Source of the DNA: Umbilicaria muhlenbergii
Lineage: Eukaryota; Ascomycota; Lecanoromycetes; Umbilicariales; Umbilicariaceae
NCBI GenBank assembly: GCA_000611775.1
Contig: KK106982.1
Location: forward strand, 6,132,495-6,196,494
DNA: 64,000 nucleotides
Reading direction: 5' to 3'
Shown: positions 1-11,180 of the stretch, piece by piece
How positions within the stretch are numbered: position 1 is the first letter of the stretch
Layout: every line of letters starts with the position of its first letter
Made by a program: the position numbers and the translations under genes
The notes under the pieces: model-generated
Database searches by the model: none
What the model saw: only the letters and a program-made list of their open reading frames with translations
Told to the model about the DNA's origin: nothing

Positions 1-649
1 GTCAAACGAGGAATTATGAAGTTTTGGGGGTTATTCCGGGAATTTACAAGTTGGGGGGGGTCATTTTAGGCATTTACCGCACAAGTATACACAGAGACAA
101 CATTCCTCGTAAGCACATATATTCCCACTTCTACTCGCTCATTTAGCTCACAGCACTCCTAGATGTTGCATGTGGAAAATCGTTCGTCCGCCCCGCCCTG
201 CAGCAGCCAATATATGCCCGTAGCAGGCATCATGCCTACATGCGCTCGGCCCGACTATAGGCGCTCGGTCAATGTAGGCGAGCACCGAGAAAGCCGATAT
301 GGGGGGTTATTTAATGTGCCCTGATTTCTACGAAGACTGCTTGCTTCTACACGTTCATTTATATCAATTGGAGCGGTATTTAGATAGATATAATACATCT
401 ATTTGGCCTCTATATCGCCCCATTGCAACAAGGTTCAGCTTTGGAGGGAAAGATCGCAGTCATGAAAGAATCTGCTCATAGCTTGCTGTAGCCTTAGATC
501 TGCAAGTTGTGCACCCGACAGCCTCAATAGTGTTCGGGCAGAAGACCCCCTTTCCCACCCAAAATGGACTTTACGACAGGAAGTTCCCCGGCCATAGGGA
601 GATTAAAGAGAGTGTGTATTTATGACAACAGCTGTTTGTAGCATTCAGT
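1..649. other. Intergenic, no gene seen
   Basis: No open frame here has coding character. The left edge holds short G runs and an AT-leaning stretch. I see no domain, RNA gene or clear repeat end. Confidence 0.5.
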
Positions 650-1590
650 AGTGTTGAAAGTGCTACTAGTCTCGCCCGTGGCCAAAACCCCTCAGAATCT
701 AGTGGAATGTTTGAAATCCATCATAATATCATTATACTCTCCGCGAGATACTTGACACAACTTGGAACTACAGATCTGCGGAATCTGGCAGAATGTTTAA
801 GATCTGTTTTTGTACTCTCCGCGGGATTCCTATGCCATTGACTTAAGCCCCCGTTTTGAAATTCCCACCCCTGAGTGGAGTGAAAAGATGATCAACAAGG
901 CAACTTGAAACTACAGACCTGCGGAATCTGCCAGAATATTTAGAATTCATCATTATACTCTCAGCGTAACTCCTAATACAATTGGGCATGGTCTTGTACT
1001 TTGAGGGTTTGAGGGGCAAGGCCAGATATATATGAGCGGCTGCAGAGGGACCTTGGTAGAAAACCTCATTATGCCTGATAATACTCAAAACGTGTTTCAC
1101 TGCCTTCAGCACATCATGAAGAGATCAAAGTCTTAAAATGTAAGAGGCTGGGTATACGACGGTCGTCGTATAGGTGTTGAACGGGGTGTCGTAGGCAATA
1201 TAGTCACGATAGGGCCAATGCAATAGTTATATGTCTTCTATTAGGTGGCAAAACTGATCGCTGAGGAAGCAGGTTTCTGAACCTCCTTGCGAAGAGTTTT
1301 CACTTGATGCCAAGGCACTACTCGCTGAGTCATCATATATAAGCGAGCTATAGTGACGTACTGTCGTACTGTCGTACCACTATATGGTGGCCCTGACATA
1401 AAACAAGCTATCTGCAGCATTTCATAGTACTAGTGTTGAAAGTGCTAGTAGTCCCGCCCGCAGTAATAAAACCCCTCAGCAGAGAACCCCCTTTTTCCTG
1501 GTAAAGATTGTGAAAAAGGGTCTCGCGGCCTTCAGCACATTACAGAGAGATCAGAGTTGTAGAACAAGCTCTCTGCAGCTTTCTGCAGCG
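650..1590. repeat. Degenerate, locally duplicated repeats
   Basis: Several blocks recur in diverged form. One contains GCGGAATCTG followed by an AGAATRTTTA-like stretch and an ATTATACTCTC-like tail; copies lie near 690, 770 and 915. Another, reading TAGTGTTGAAAGTGCTA, occurs near 650 and 1430, each followed by AAAACCCCTCAG. A CCTTCAGCACAT block followed by GAGATCA occurs near 1105 and 1530. The stretch abuts the truncated 3' end of the MFS gene, so these repeats may mark the event that removed its last exon. I could not assign a transposon family. Confidence 0.5.
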
Positions 1591-2278
1591 TTAAATACTA
1601 TTAGTGATGGTGTCATTGATAAAACCTCCTTGGCGGAGAACCCCCTTCTCTGTTGGAACGGCTAAGCTGGCCATTTGCATCCTGAATCCGATACCGATAC
1701 CCTCCAGGACTTGGTATCCAATCCATTGCGCACGACTGGCCGTCATCGGAATGGTAGTGAAAAGGCCGGCACCAACAGACATGAGGACAGAAGAGAGGAT
1801 TGCGAAAGGCGTGTAGTATCCGATCGCCATGACGCCAAACATAACCAGTATGCTGGAGACAATGAGAGCAATCAGAAGCGGAAGATTTCGAATACCTGAC
1901 TCGATCGGACTCACACCCTGGACAACCTGAAACCACAGCGGTAGATAGTAGATGAGCACCATCATTGAGCCAGAGATACACATTGTGAGCCAAAATCCGG
2001 CGGCTACACTTCTTTGCTTGATCACATGAGGAGGTACAATGGAGTCCTCGCCCTTCCAGATCTGCACGGCGAAAAACCCCATGACGAGAACCCCAAAGGC
2101 CACCAAGAGACCAATAATACGACCATTATCCCAGGTGTAAGTTGATCCGCCCCATTGCAAGGCAAGGAGGAGACAGACCAAAGCCGGAACGAAGAACAAG
2201 GTTCCAAGTGGATCAAGCTGAGCAAGCCTTGCCCGGACACTCAAGATGTTATCTTTGGGTGGCAGGTGGAGAGTAAAA

Positions 2279-4777
2279 CAGTGTTCCGAAACCCCCCTCC
2301 GCCCCCGAGGATTTCTGGGGGGCCCCCCGGGGGGCCCCCCGATGCCAAGGCCCTAATGGAGGTTACCGAGGGGGGGTGAAAAAGTGAATAGGGCATACGT
2401 AGTTGTAGATAGACAAAAATCAATGAAATTCAAACGAATTCATAGAAAATCGAGCCTCAACCTTCAACATGAGTTTCAGTGACACTACCAGTGAACTCAG
2501 CTCGCTACCCTCAACCAACATTAACACCGCTGGCCTCAATCCTTCCATTCTAGACTCTCTGTCGCCTAGTGACCGAATCACTGTACGGGGGGTCTCATAC
2601 GTCAAAGCAACTGCTCTTGCAGGCTCAGTAAGAGGTGGAAATACATCATGAGTATGGAAGCATGGTATGGAGCTGATTGCAGCTGAAGACAAGCGGAAAT
2701 TCTGGCTTTGCAGTCTCTGTAAGACCACATTTGTCAAGAAAGGAACGGATCACATTGAAGGACATCTTAGAAATAAACATTGAGTTACAAAGAGTGGCCA
2801 ATCAACTACAGCCTCAGTCCTGGAGCAGCAGCAGAGAGGAAGTACCTTTGGTAGCCTGGTTTCCCGTATCAGTTATGACGCCTTTCGCACCGCCTTAATT
2901 CACTGGATTGTCTGTATGCACATACCTTTCTTGATTGTTGAAAACACCTTCTTTCGAGCCTTTCTATCCACGATATCCACCACAGTTCTCAGTATGTTGC
3001 CCCTTGATGGAGACACAATAAGGGGGTGGATTATGGGGGAATTTCGGCATAAGAAGGAAGAGATTAAGCAGTCATTACACACCAGCAAGAGTCTTATACA
3101 TTTCTCATTTGATCTATGGACTTCTCCCAATGCTCTGGCCATGCTTGGAATTGTGGCTCATTACATGAATAATTTGAGCAAGAATCATACGGTTTTACTT
3201 GGTCTCCACCGGCTTCGAGGACCACACTCAGGCGAAAACATGACACAACTGATTATAGAAATCATTCTGGAGTATGATATTGTGGCTAAGATTGATTATT
3301 TTGTCCTGGATAACGCCTCTTCCAATGATACATGTGTGGAGATTGTTTTACGCAGGCTTCGTCCAGATCTTAACCCTATTCACCGTCGTTTACGCTGCCT
3401 TGGACATGTGCTTAATCTGGGAGCTAAAGCCTTCTTATTTGGTCAGGAGACAGAGGCTTTTGAGGCTGAAATTACCCTTCATCAAGCTCTTGAGGACGAC
3501 ATTAAAGAATTGCAATTATGGTGGAAAAGGGGAGCAGTTGAAAAGCTTCACAACATTGTCACCTTTATTCGTCGTACACCTCAAAGAAGAGAGGCATTTG
3601 AGGACCTTATTAAGCTGGATACACTCACCTTGAACAGCTTTCAAAACCTTCAATTAGTGGCGGATAATGCAACCAGGTGGAATTCCCTTTATAAAATGAT
3701 TCAGCGAGCCATACAGCTTAAAGACATTGTTGATTATTTCCTTATTTGAAATTCAACTAGCAGTCACGGTACCACGCTTGACAGGAAGGAAGAAAGAGCT
3801 TTGAAGCATGACATTCTTACACCAGAAGACTGGCTTCTATTGGTTGAAATGCTGAAGATTTTGAAGCCGTTTGAGACTTTGACAACTCGCATGGAGGGGT
3901 ATGGTTCAAAGGGAGAAAGAGGCTGTGTATGAGAGTATTTAACCTCTCTGAAGTTTCTAATGACGAAGCTGGAAGAGAAGAAGCAGTCTTATAACGCCTT
4001 AGTCAACAACCCTGAGCTCTGTACACCTGAAAATCGACATCTGGAGGTATGCATTACCAATGCATGGATGAAGATTAATGAGTATTATTCACGGCTTGAT
4101 AAGTCACCTGTCTACTACGCTGCCTGTGTCACAAATCCTCGACTGAAGTGGGCGTGGTTTGAAAGCAGCTGGAAGGAGAAACCGGAATGGATTTTGCATG
4201 GAAAAGAGATTCTAAATTAACTATGGCTGTCGGAGTATAAAGGACGAAACCTTTCATCTTCAGATGATGTCAATATGACTCTCAATGAGCCAGATCCAGA
4301 TGAATTCGACCAATTTGTTATCATGCCTGACGATCAAACCATGGAGAAGCCTGATTCTCTGGAAATCTACCTTCAAGACAACCTCATTCCAGATATCAAA
4401 AACCTTCTGGAGCATTGGCAGTCACAGGAAAGTCTCTATCCTGATCTCAGTCAATTGGCCTATGATACTTGCTCTATTCCAGCCATGTCCGCTGAGTGTG
4501 AAAGGGTATTCAGTAGTACGAAGCTACTAATAACAGATCGACGAAATCGGCTGAAGGAGGACATTATTGAGGCCAGTGAGGTACTTAAATCATGGCTTTA
4601 TCAAGTTAAATGTACGTTCTATAACTGCTTCTTCATTGCTATAATATTCGTTCTAACGTCGCTACTATTCAGAAATTCACACCCCCCCCCCAAGTCGCCA
4701 CACCACCCTACCCCATTAGTACTAGCGTCTGGGGGGCCCCCCGGGGGGGCCCCCGGGGGGGGGGTTTCGGAACACTG
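2279..4777 (+). mobile_element. hAT DNA transposon with intact ends
   Basis: The terminal inverted repeats begin CAGTGTTCCGAAACCCCCC at 2279 and end with the complement at 4777. They are flanked by a perfect 8-bp target duplication GAGTAAAA (2271-2278 and 4778-4785), which is diagnostic of hAT. Just inside both ends lie blocks of alternating G6 and C6 runs, followed by a related subterminal segment sharing CTAATGG and a G7TG run. The 2499-bp element carries one transposase frame with in-frame stops. The perfect target duplication indicates a fairly recent insertion into the MFS gene. It is probably immobile on its own, but could move if transposase is supplied elsewhere. Confidence 0.95.
2469..4620 (+). 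pseudogene. hAT transposase with in-frame stops
   Basis: The whole coding stretch stays in a single reading frame. A BED-type zinc finger lies at 2697-2780 (CSLCKTTF..HIEGHLRNKH). An RNase H-like catalytic region follows, with DLWTSP, LDNASSND and RCLGHVLNLG. The hAT C-terminal dimerisation domain is at about 4400-4610 (SIPAMSAECERVFSSTK). It is interrupted by TGA at 2649, 2781, 3747 and 3930 and by TAA at 4218, with no indels needed. The family excises and reinserts hAT elements. The end of the protein is unclear because the frame runs on through the terminal repeat. Confidence 0.9.
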
Positions 4778-5552
4778 GAGTAAAAAGCACAGTAACAATC
4801 GTCACTGCACCAACAGGTACTGTACTTGGTTAATTGTTTTCGTTCCTCGTCCTGGATGCGAACAAGGCTTCACTTACGGTTGAGGTAAAAGCACCATCGC
4901 CAAGTCACATTGGAGGTGAAAGCACCGCCTATCAAGGCTGCAATAACAGCGGTAATACCCATGATAGCACCAAAGGGACCATTGTACATAGGACGTTTGT
5001 GGAGAGGTACGATAGAGGTGAGCACAATGGTACCGCCATCAATAACGCCAGCAGCTCCTATGCCAGCAATAGCACGGCCGACAATGAACGTAATCGAGTT
5101 GGGAGCAGCACCACATATAGCAGATCCGACCTCGAAGGTGGCGATGGAGGATAGATATACTCATTTTGGTGAGAAGACGGTGTAGACCCGGCCGAATAGG
5201 AGCTGGAAAGCGCAGTTGGTGAGCATGTACGCACAACCATACCAACCGACATCGCTCAAGGAGTTGAAGTCATTGGTGATTGTAGGATAGCGGTAGCCAG
5301 GATAGTTTTGTCCTTGGTGATGTTAGCTCAGATATTCAGGCACCGAGGACGAAGGCGTAACCTACAAGAGCAACTAGGAAGCCTGCCAGGTACATTCCCA
5401 CCATAATGACCAAAACCCGTTTAGTATCGGGATACTTTGATTCGTCATCGTGCTCTCCGTCTTGTTCTTCCATCGATTCCATCCCTTACTGTAGTAGCTA
5501 GAGGAACTTCGGAGTGTTGTTCCATCTCTATGGCGACGGGTTCAGGAGCCAT

Positions 5553-6432
5553 GAGGTGCAGACAGAGAACGGGTCACAAAAAGGGTCGAATGCGGAACGT
5601 GCAACTAGCCGGGCTGAGCCGGACAAGGGCGTGGGCTCTGAGGGTACAGAGGAGCCTTCACATGACGATATGTGCCGTAAGAGATGGTGATGGCATGATA
5701 AGCGGACCAAGGGAGCGAAGTGAAGTGAAGTAGGAACATGTGCACCACTGACAGTATGCTTAGGTGGTGGACGGGGAGAGACGGTAGCCGGAGCGGTCGA
5801 TTGAGGTGAGCGAGGTGAGGTTGAGGTTGAGGTTGAGGTTGAGCATGGAGAATGGAGAATGGGACAAGAAGAGATTCGGGGTCCGAATCCTGTTTGGGTT
5901 TACCGCGAGACAAAATAAAGACTCGCGATTCGAAGCATCCCACGTTACACGAACACACAATACACCACACACCACACACAAACAATGCAATCGACAAAGG
6001 CGGAAAAGAGGGGAGGCACGGCAGGATGTCTTTTGTCTGGATGAAGGCGGCTGTTGACGGCGGCGTAACTTCCCCCTGCTGCTTCAACTCCGCCCGGCGC
6101 TAGAGTGACTAGCTTCCATGACTTAGGGCATGCGAATCTTGACATGGCGCGCGTCGGTGTTTCCACACTCGATGGCAATGTGTCGCTTGGAATTGGGCCG
6201 CCGATTGAGCTCGTGTTCCTTGCACCATTCGTCTCTAGCACTCACGTCCGATTGTATCGCGCTTTCGGACGCATCGGTAGGCCGAAGTAGCAGGCTTGAT
6301 GGATCTCGCTATTCCCTGAGTAGTAGCTCAGATAATATGTAATTACTGCACTACTATCGCAATGTCTAACCTTTCACCCGTTCTCCTTTCTATACTTGCT
6401 GTCGACTTGCTGGTTGAGCGATTGTTGTGGCC
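5553..6432. other. Intergenic, short tandem repeat
   Basis: No supported gene between the MFS remnant and the O-methyltransferase. A hexamer GGTTGA-type tandem repeat lies at 5812-5843. The stretch probably includes the O-methyltransferase promoter. Confidence 0.5.
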
Positions 6433-7950
6433 ATGTGTCAGAAATCCCCCCTCGAGTCGCTGGCTGCAGAGATATGCGTGTCTGCAAAGAGCATCAGCGT
6501 ATACTGTCAGACCAATGGCTATCCACATCCTTCTTTCGAGAGAGCGAAGGAACAAGCCTCCAACATAACCTCGCCCATTCCTGTTCCCCAAGACATCCTG
6601 TCTGCTCGCCGAAAGCTCAAAGAAGCTGCGTTGAAGGCCTACCAGTTGGCCTCGGATCCTAGCGACTTTCTGCCACGGCAAGCCGTCTATGTCTGTCCTT
6701 TACCTCTACTAACCGTGCTATTTTACCTCCCTGATCGTTCTATAGTTTCAACAATTCGCTTGTCTGCACTGGTTGTGCCACTTCCGTATCCTATCTGTTA
6801 TTCCCCTCAATGGCTCAATCCCCTATTCTGAGGTCGCACTCGCTGCCTGCGTTCCCGAACAGCAGCTTAGAAGTATTGCTCGTATGGCCATGACAAACAA
6901 TTTCTTGCACGAGCCTGTTCCGGGGGAGGTGGCTCACAACGCCACCTCTGCTCTCCTTGTCACGAATCCCAGCCTTGTCGAATTGGCCCTCTTCTTGGCA
7001 GAATTGTCAGGTACAACCGCAACAAAGATGGTCGAAGCGACCGAGAAGTGGGGATCAACCACGAACAAGAATGAGACTGCATTTGCCCTTGCGATGAATA
7101 CGGATCTCCCGTTCTTCGACTACCTGGCCAGATCTCACGAATTGGCAAAGCGCTTTGCCGGGTACATGAAGAACGTCACGGCAAGTGACGGGACGAAGGT
7201 TGAGCATCTCCTCAACGGGTTCGACTGGGAGGCTCTTGGGGAAGCAAGAGTCGTTGATGTCCGTACTCAACTCAGGCCCATACCTAGGTCCTACTGACAA
7301 GAGCGCAGGTTGGCGGATCGAGTGGCCACGCCAGTATCGCTTTGGCCTCTGCCTTCCCTAAGCTCACTTTTATCGTCCAAGACCTCCCGGAAACCGTTTC
7401 TAGCTCACAAGCAAACCTCTCCTCCTTGCCAAAGACAGTCTCCTCACGCGTCAGCTTTCAAGTCCACGACTTCTTCCGTCCGCAGCCCGTGAAAGACGCA
7501 GATGTATACTTGCTCCGTATGATCTTGCATGACTGGCCCGCAAAGGAAGCGCTAGCGATTCTCAAAAATCTCCTCCCGGCCTTGAAGCGCGGCGCCCGCC
7601 TCATCATTATGGATACGGTGTTGCCGGTACCCGGCAGTATCCCCATCGACGAGGAGAGTCTTCTGCGTGTGCGCGATCTCACCATGATGCAGACCTTCAA
7701 TAGTCAGGAGCGAGAGTTAGAGGACTGGACGAAGCTTCTGGCGGAGGCGAGTGGAGGACTTGCTTTGAAAGTGGTCAAGCAGCCGTTTGGAAGCGTGATG
7801 TCGGTGATGGAGGTGGTGTACGAGGGGAAAGGCAATGCCGACGATTGGTTGGTTGCCACCGAGCCAGCTGTACCCTTCGAGGCGCACGTGTCGGTCGAAA
7901 GTGCTATCCCGATTGGAATCCTTTCGCCTGTTGCTGATGTGCGATCATAG
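6433..7950 (+). CDS. COMT-type O-methyltransferase
   Basis: Predicted exons are 6433-6690, 6746-7258 and 7309-7950 (470 aa). The introns are 55 and 50 nt, with CTAAC and CTGAC branch sites. ATG 6433 is the first in this frame after a stop. The N-terminal half is the winged-helix dimerisation part (GSIPYSEVALAACVPEQQL). The C-terminal half has the SAM-binding loop VDVGGSSGHAS, created only by splicing, an acidic QDLPE segment, and ILHDWP, whose His is the usual catalytic base of plant and fungal O-methyltransferases. The protein resembles polyketide O-methyltransferases of aflatoxin/sterigmatocystin type, transferring methyl from SAM to a phenolic hydroxyl in the cytosol. A C-terminal tail of about 40 residues looks unstructured. 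It sits beside a broken MFS pump, consistent with a decayed metabolite locus. The substrate is unknown. Confidence 0.85.
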
Positions 7951-9329
7951 TTCCACTCTTTGCTCGTGTGCGAAAGAACATTGATCTGATCTTGAATAGA
8001 GGAAGTAAATTGACCCCGTCGGATTGGAGATAGTCTGTTAGTTTGTAAACCCTTAGGTCCCTCTGCATGCATGATCCAATAGGTCTGAGTCTGCTAGTGG
8101 ATAAGGTATTCATTCATACCACAGGGTTCTTCAATCACAAAACCCCCGCCATTCAATCCACTCCAGCAAACCCTCCCATCCGCAACCAATCACACCAACA
8201 GCCTTTGACGCCGCCATAGCGTTCCACCTTTCCCCTCTTCCATCAACTCAGCGCCGCACACTTGGTTTCTCCATTGCGATTGTACCTTAGTACTGGTCGT
8301 CAAAACGTGGTCCCCCGTCCCGACTCTCCCGCCAACAAAGAAACCCCCAAATCGGAACCCAAACCGAAACCCAAAACCCAACCCAGCAACCAACCGTCAG
8401 TTAGCCACCGACAAACCGTGAACGTTCCACCGGGCTCGCCGGACCCACCTGACTGCGGCCGCGGCGACTACCTCCAAATCTAACCTCCAACTCTAACTCC
8501 TCTACCAGCGAGGAACAGACATGGCGGTATGTCACTTCCGAAAAGTTTTCCGGCCAAGCAGTCCGACGCCGTGGAGGAGTCCGACGCCGTGGGTCTGGAA
8601 CTGGTCGAAGCGTGGAACTGGTCGAAGTGTGGGACTGGTTGAGAATTTGGGAACAAAGAAAACGTCGCGGATTATTGACTGATAGTGGGGACGGGGACTA
8701 GGCTGGATAGGGGTAGGTGAGCCGAAGGGGCGTGGGTGGTGGAGTACACTAGGAGTAGGTTTTGGTTTCGTCAGTCTTGGCGGAGGTGTGAGATGTGGGA
8801 TTGGGATCGCGGAGAGTGGCACAAGTTGTAAGTGGCGCGGTAAGTGGTGGTTTTGAGAGAGGAGGTTGCGAGGACTGTCGGTAGCTGCGCACACTGAGAA
8901 GCGCGATATTGTTCAGGGGAACTGAGAGGGCAGAAAATAATTGGCGAGCGCTCCCCGCCTGAGCACTGTACCACTTAGGTAGTTCGTTGGTGCAGTTGAG
9001 ATGTGATATGTCTTTATTGTTCTCAGAGTATCAAGCAACGCCACGACCCCATCCCAAGCCGGCCATGCAGCTCTGATACATGGTTTTGGTATGCCGACAG
9101 TAACACTACCAACCCCTTCTCCAAGTCACACCCGTCTATAAAACCACGAATATGTACTCTGATGCCCATAATGACAGATCCAGCCATCTAGAGATCCCGA
9201 AAGAGAGCACGAAAGAATCAAATGTGATAAGAAGGGTATAAAACGCCTCATCCAGACACAATTTCCCAAAGAACGCCTCGCTAAGTGTTCGCTGCATCCT
9301 CGATTGCTTTTGGGGTTCGTTAGATCATA
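7951..9329. other. Intergenic with low-complexity and short repeats
   Basis: No convincing gene. An AACCC-rich stretch lies around 8338-8395. A tandem array sits at 8561-8642, with GTCCGACGCCGTGG-type units repeated twice and then three GGAACTGGTCGAAG-like units. Long frames here are repeat-driven. Confidence 0.45.
8561..8642. repeat. Short tandem repeats (two unit types)
   Basis: Two diverged copies of a 14-18 nt unit containing TCCGACGCCGTGG are followed by three copies of an 18-nt unit close to GGAACTGGTCGAAGCGTG. They lie in intergenic DNA. Confidence 0.7.
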
Positions 9330-10892
9330 TTAGGTGTTGCCATTATTAGAAGTTACCGCGTCGTCGTGCTCCGTAGTGGCATCAAGAGGCGCGGCGACCG
9401 TCGACTCCTGCTGCGTCCAAATACTCGTCATCTCAGGCCAGTCTATCTTCGGCAGCGGGCCGAAACCCTCTCCCGTCTCGTTCTCAAGCTTCCGCCGCTC
9501 GATGGCCTCGGCCAGCATCCACCTGCCCACGAGTCTATTCTTCCGCTCCAAGAACTGGCGGCGTAGATCAGCCTCTTCCCGAACGAACTGATTCTCCACG
9601 AGGTCGTTCGTCTCCGTTTCTAGTTTGGAGGCTAAAGCTTCCACCTCCGCTTCCTGCTTGACCATGATACGTTCCAGCTGCTTGGCTTGTTTCTCGCGCA
9701 GAACGTTGATGCGCGCTTCGTGGAGGTTGTCCATGCCGTTTCGGAGGTGATATTGCTGCGCCAGGGCCCGGTAGTCTTTGTCCGTCACCACGCGTTGGGG
9801 CATACCGTCGACGGGATGAGTTTTGCTGTTGCAGTACGCCTCCATGTGTTTGAGCTTCGTATTGCATGCCTGCCGCTCTAGCTCAAGGTTGCGACGGAGA
9901 TCCACCTCTGCTGTCAGCTGTCGATGCTCGACGGTTGACAGGGCCTCTGTGTGGCTGTCTTGCATGGCTTGCTTGCGCTGTTTATAGTGATCTAACAAAG
10001 CTAGTCTTGCTTCTGCTTGCTTCGCGCGCAATGATCGAAGTTGCTCGGCTTCGAATTGGAGGAATCGAGCTTGTTCTTCTAGCTGTGTCGCTCGCAGCTT
10101 CATAATCTGGTCGTTGCTCATGCTTCTTTGTCGAGCAGCCAGTGTTTCTTCATCTTCGGGTGTTGGCTCCAGCGGGAGGCTAGGCAGCTGTTTCTCAGTC
10201 GGCAGTGCGACAAGTGGTGGAGGATTCGAGGGTCGGCTGGGTAGTGGTGGACTAGAAGTTGGTCCATGGGATTCCGGTGGAGTTGATGCCGAGATCAGGT
10301 GTGCGGTCACAAGTTGCTTCTCTTGAAACTGCTTCAGTGCCGACGAGGTGGAGGCAAGCGTAGGTACGGATGAAATAGAGGAGATAGACGAAACGGACGC
10401 ATTCAAGGCCCTTCGTTTTCCAAAGGTTGAAATCCGACGAATTCCCTGTTTGAATCTTGTATACGACCTCCTATTACATTCCGAAGAGGCAATGGAGGGC
10501 GTTGCGGATGGCGCAGTGGTCAAGGAGGATGTGGTCGTCACCCGCTGTTGATCAATACTGGAGCCACATGAGGGCGGTTGAGTTGATTGAGAGAACCGCG
10601 AGGGTGAAATGCATGTGTCTCGGTCTATCTCTGATTCGGACGGTGCGGACGAGAGGCCGAAGGTAGAGATGTTACTGGCGACTCGCTCGAGAGAAGTCTT
10701 TGGATCTTGCTGGACGGTGATACCAAGTTTGAGCGCTGCGCGAAGGAAGCTCTGATCAAGGGCCCGCTCCGTTTGGCCGCTTTCCAGTCGTAGTACCCTC
10801 ATATTGTATGTATTCGTCTCTTCATAGTCCCCTGCTTCGGTGTGTTGGACGTCTTGAAGGTCGGAATGCGACCGCTTGGTAGAAATTGACAT
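9330..10892 (-). CDS. Hypothetical coiled-coil protein
   Basis: Single exon, 520 aa from ATG 10892. The frame stays open for 96 more codons upstream, but that part has no ATG start and crosses a heptamer tandem repeat, so I prefer the internal ATG opening MSISTKRSHSD. The first half is low in structure and rich in Ser, Thr and Pro, with a basic stretch near RFKQGIRRISTFGKRRALN. The second half (about residues 250-480) is charged and heptad-rich (for example QLEEQARFLQFEAEQL), predicting a long coiled coil. It ends with an acidic tail. I know no named domain in it. The role is unknown; a cytoskeletal or scaffolding function would be only a guess. Confidence 0.75.
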   Translation of the reverse strand: MSISTKRSHSDLQDVQHTEAGDYEETNTYNMRVLRLESGQTERALDQSFLRAALKLGITVQQDPKTSLERVASNISTFGLSSAPSESEIDRDTCISPSRFSQSTQPPSCGSSIDQQRVTTTSSLTTAPSATPSIASSECNRRSYTRFKQGIRRISTFGKRRALNASVSSISSISSVPTLASTSSALKQFQEKQLVTAHLISASTPPESHGPTSSPPLPSRPSNPPPLVALPTEKQLPSLPLEPTPEDEETLAARQRSMSNDQIMKLRATQLEEQARFLQFEAEQLRSLRAKQAEARLALLDHYKQRKQAMQDSHTEALSTVEHRQLTAEVDLRRNLELERQACNTKLKHMEAYCNSKTHPVDGMPQRVVTDKDYRALAQQYHLRNGMDNLHEARINVLREKQAKQLERIMVKQEAEVEALASKLETETNDLVENQFVREEADLRRQFLERKNRLVGRWMLAEAIERRKLENETGEGFGPLPKIDWPEMTSIWTQQESTVAAPLDATTEHDDAVTSNNGNT

Positions 10893-11068
10893 AATGGAAT
10901 CGGCGAGAGGGTGTGCGGGGATCTGCAGACCAGCATAGTCATGCGGGACCGCGCAAATGGCCACAATGCTGAAACGGTCGAGCTGCAACAGTTTGGCGGT
11001 CTGATTCACCTTCTCTCCCGAGCCAGACTCTGGCAGCCGCAGAATGAGCTTCCGACGGGCAAATGTAT

Positions 11069-11110
11069 CTTGGTCCTTGGTCCTTGGTCCTTGTTCCTTG
11101 GTCCTTGGTG
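11069..11110. repeat. Heptamer tandem repeat (CTTGGTC)n
   Basis: Six consecutive 7-nt units with two single-base variants. The array lies upstream of the preferred start of the coiled-coil gene. Confidence 0.9.
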
Positions 11111-11180
11111 CTGGGGGCGACCAGAAGCGGGAGACGGTGGAATTAATAATTGAGCCGGCTCGAGCATACGAGTGACACAA

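Larger units (their letters stand above)
1591..5552 (-). pseudogene. DHA-type MFS efflux transporter, split by a hAT transposon
   Basis: The host gene is read on the minus strand from about 5482 (or an out-of-frame upstream ATG at 5552). The N-terminal half reads GMYLAGFLVAL, then an intron (GTAGGT..GCTAAC..AG), then [16 protein letters not shown], the MFS motif [10 protein letters not shown] and motif C-like GRAIAGIGAAG. A second intron follows YLN. The C-terminal half (2278 to about 1660) carries further helices and ends near a conserved GIGFRMQM segment, after which the family sequence is lost. The family is the drug:H+ antiporter group that exports polyketides and drugs at the plasma membrane. 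The gene is broken three ways: a 2.5 kb hAT insertion in exon 3, a TGA at a usually Trp position (SPK-stop-VYL), and loss of the last helices. The neighbouring O-methyltransferase suggests a former metabolite cluster. Confidence 0.85.

Noticed and set aside
2649-3932. TGA read as Trp (nuclear code change)
   Set aside because: Intact genes here (MoaE, YAE1, SCO1) end in TGA and use TGG for Trp, so mutation is the simpler explanation.
10893-11180. 96-codon N-terminal extension of the coiled-coil protein
   Set aside because: No ATG start, and the frame passes through a heptamer tandem repeat.
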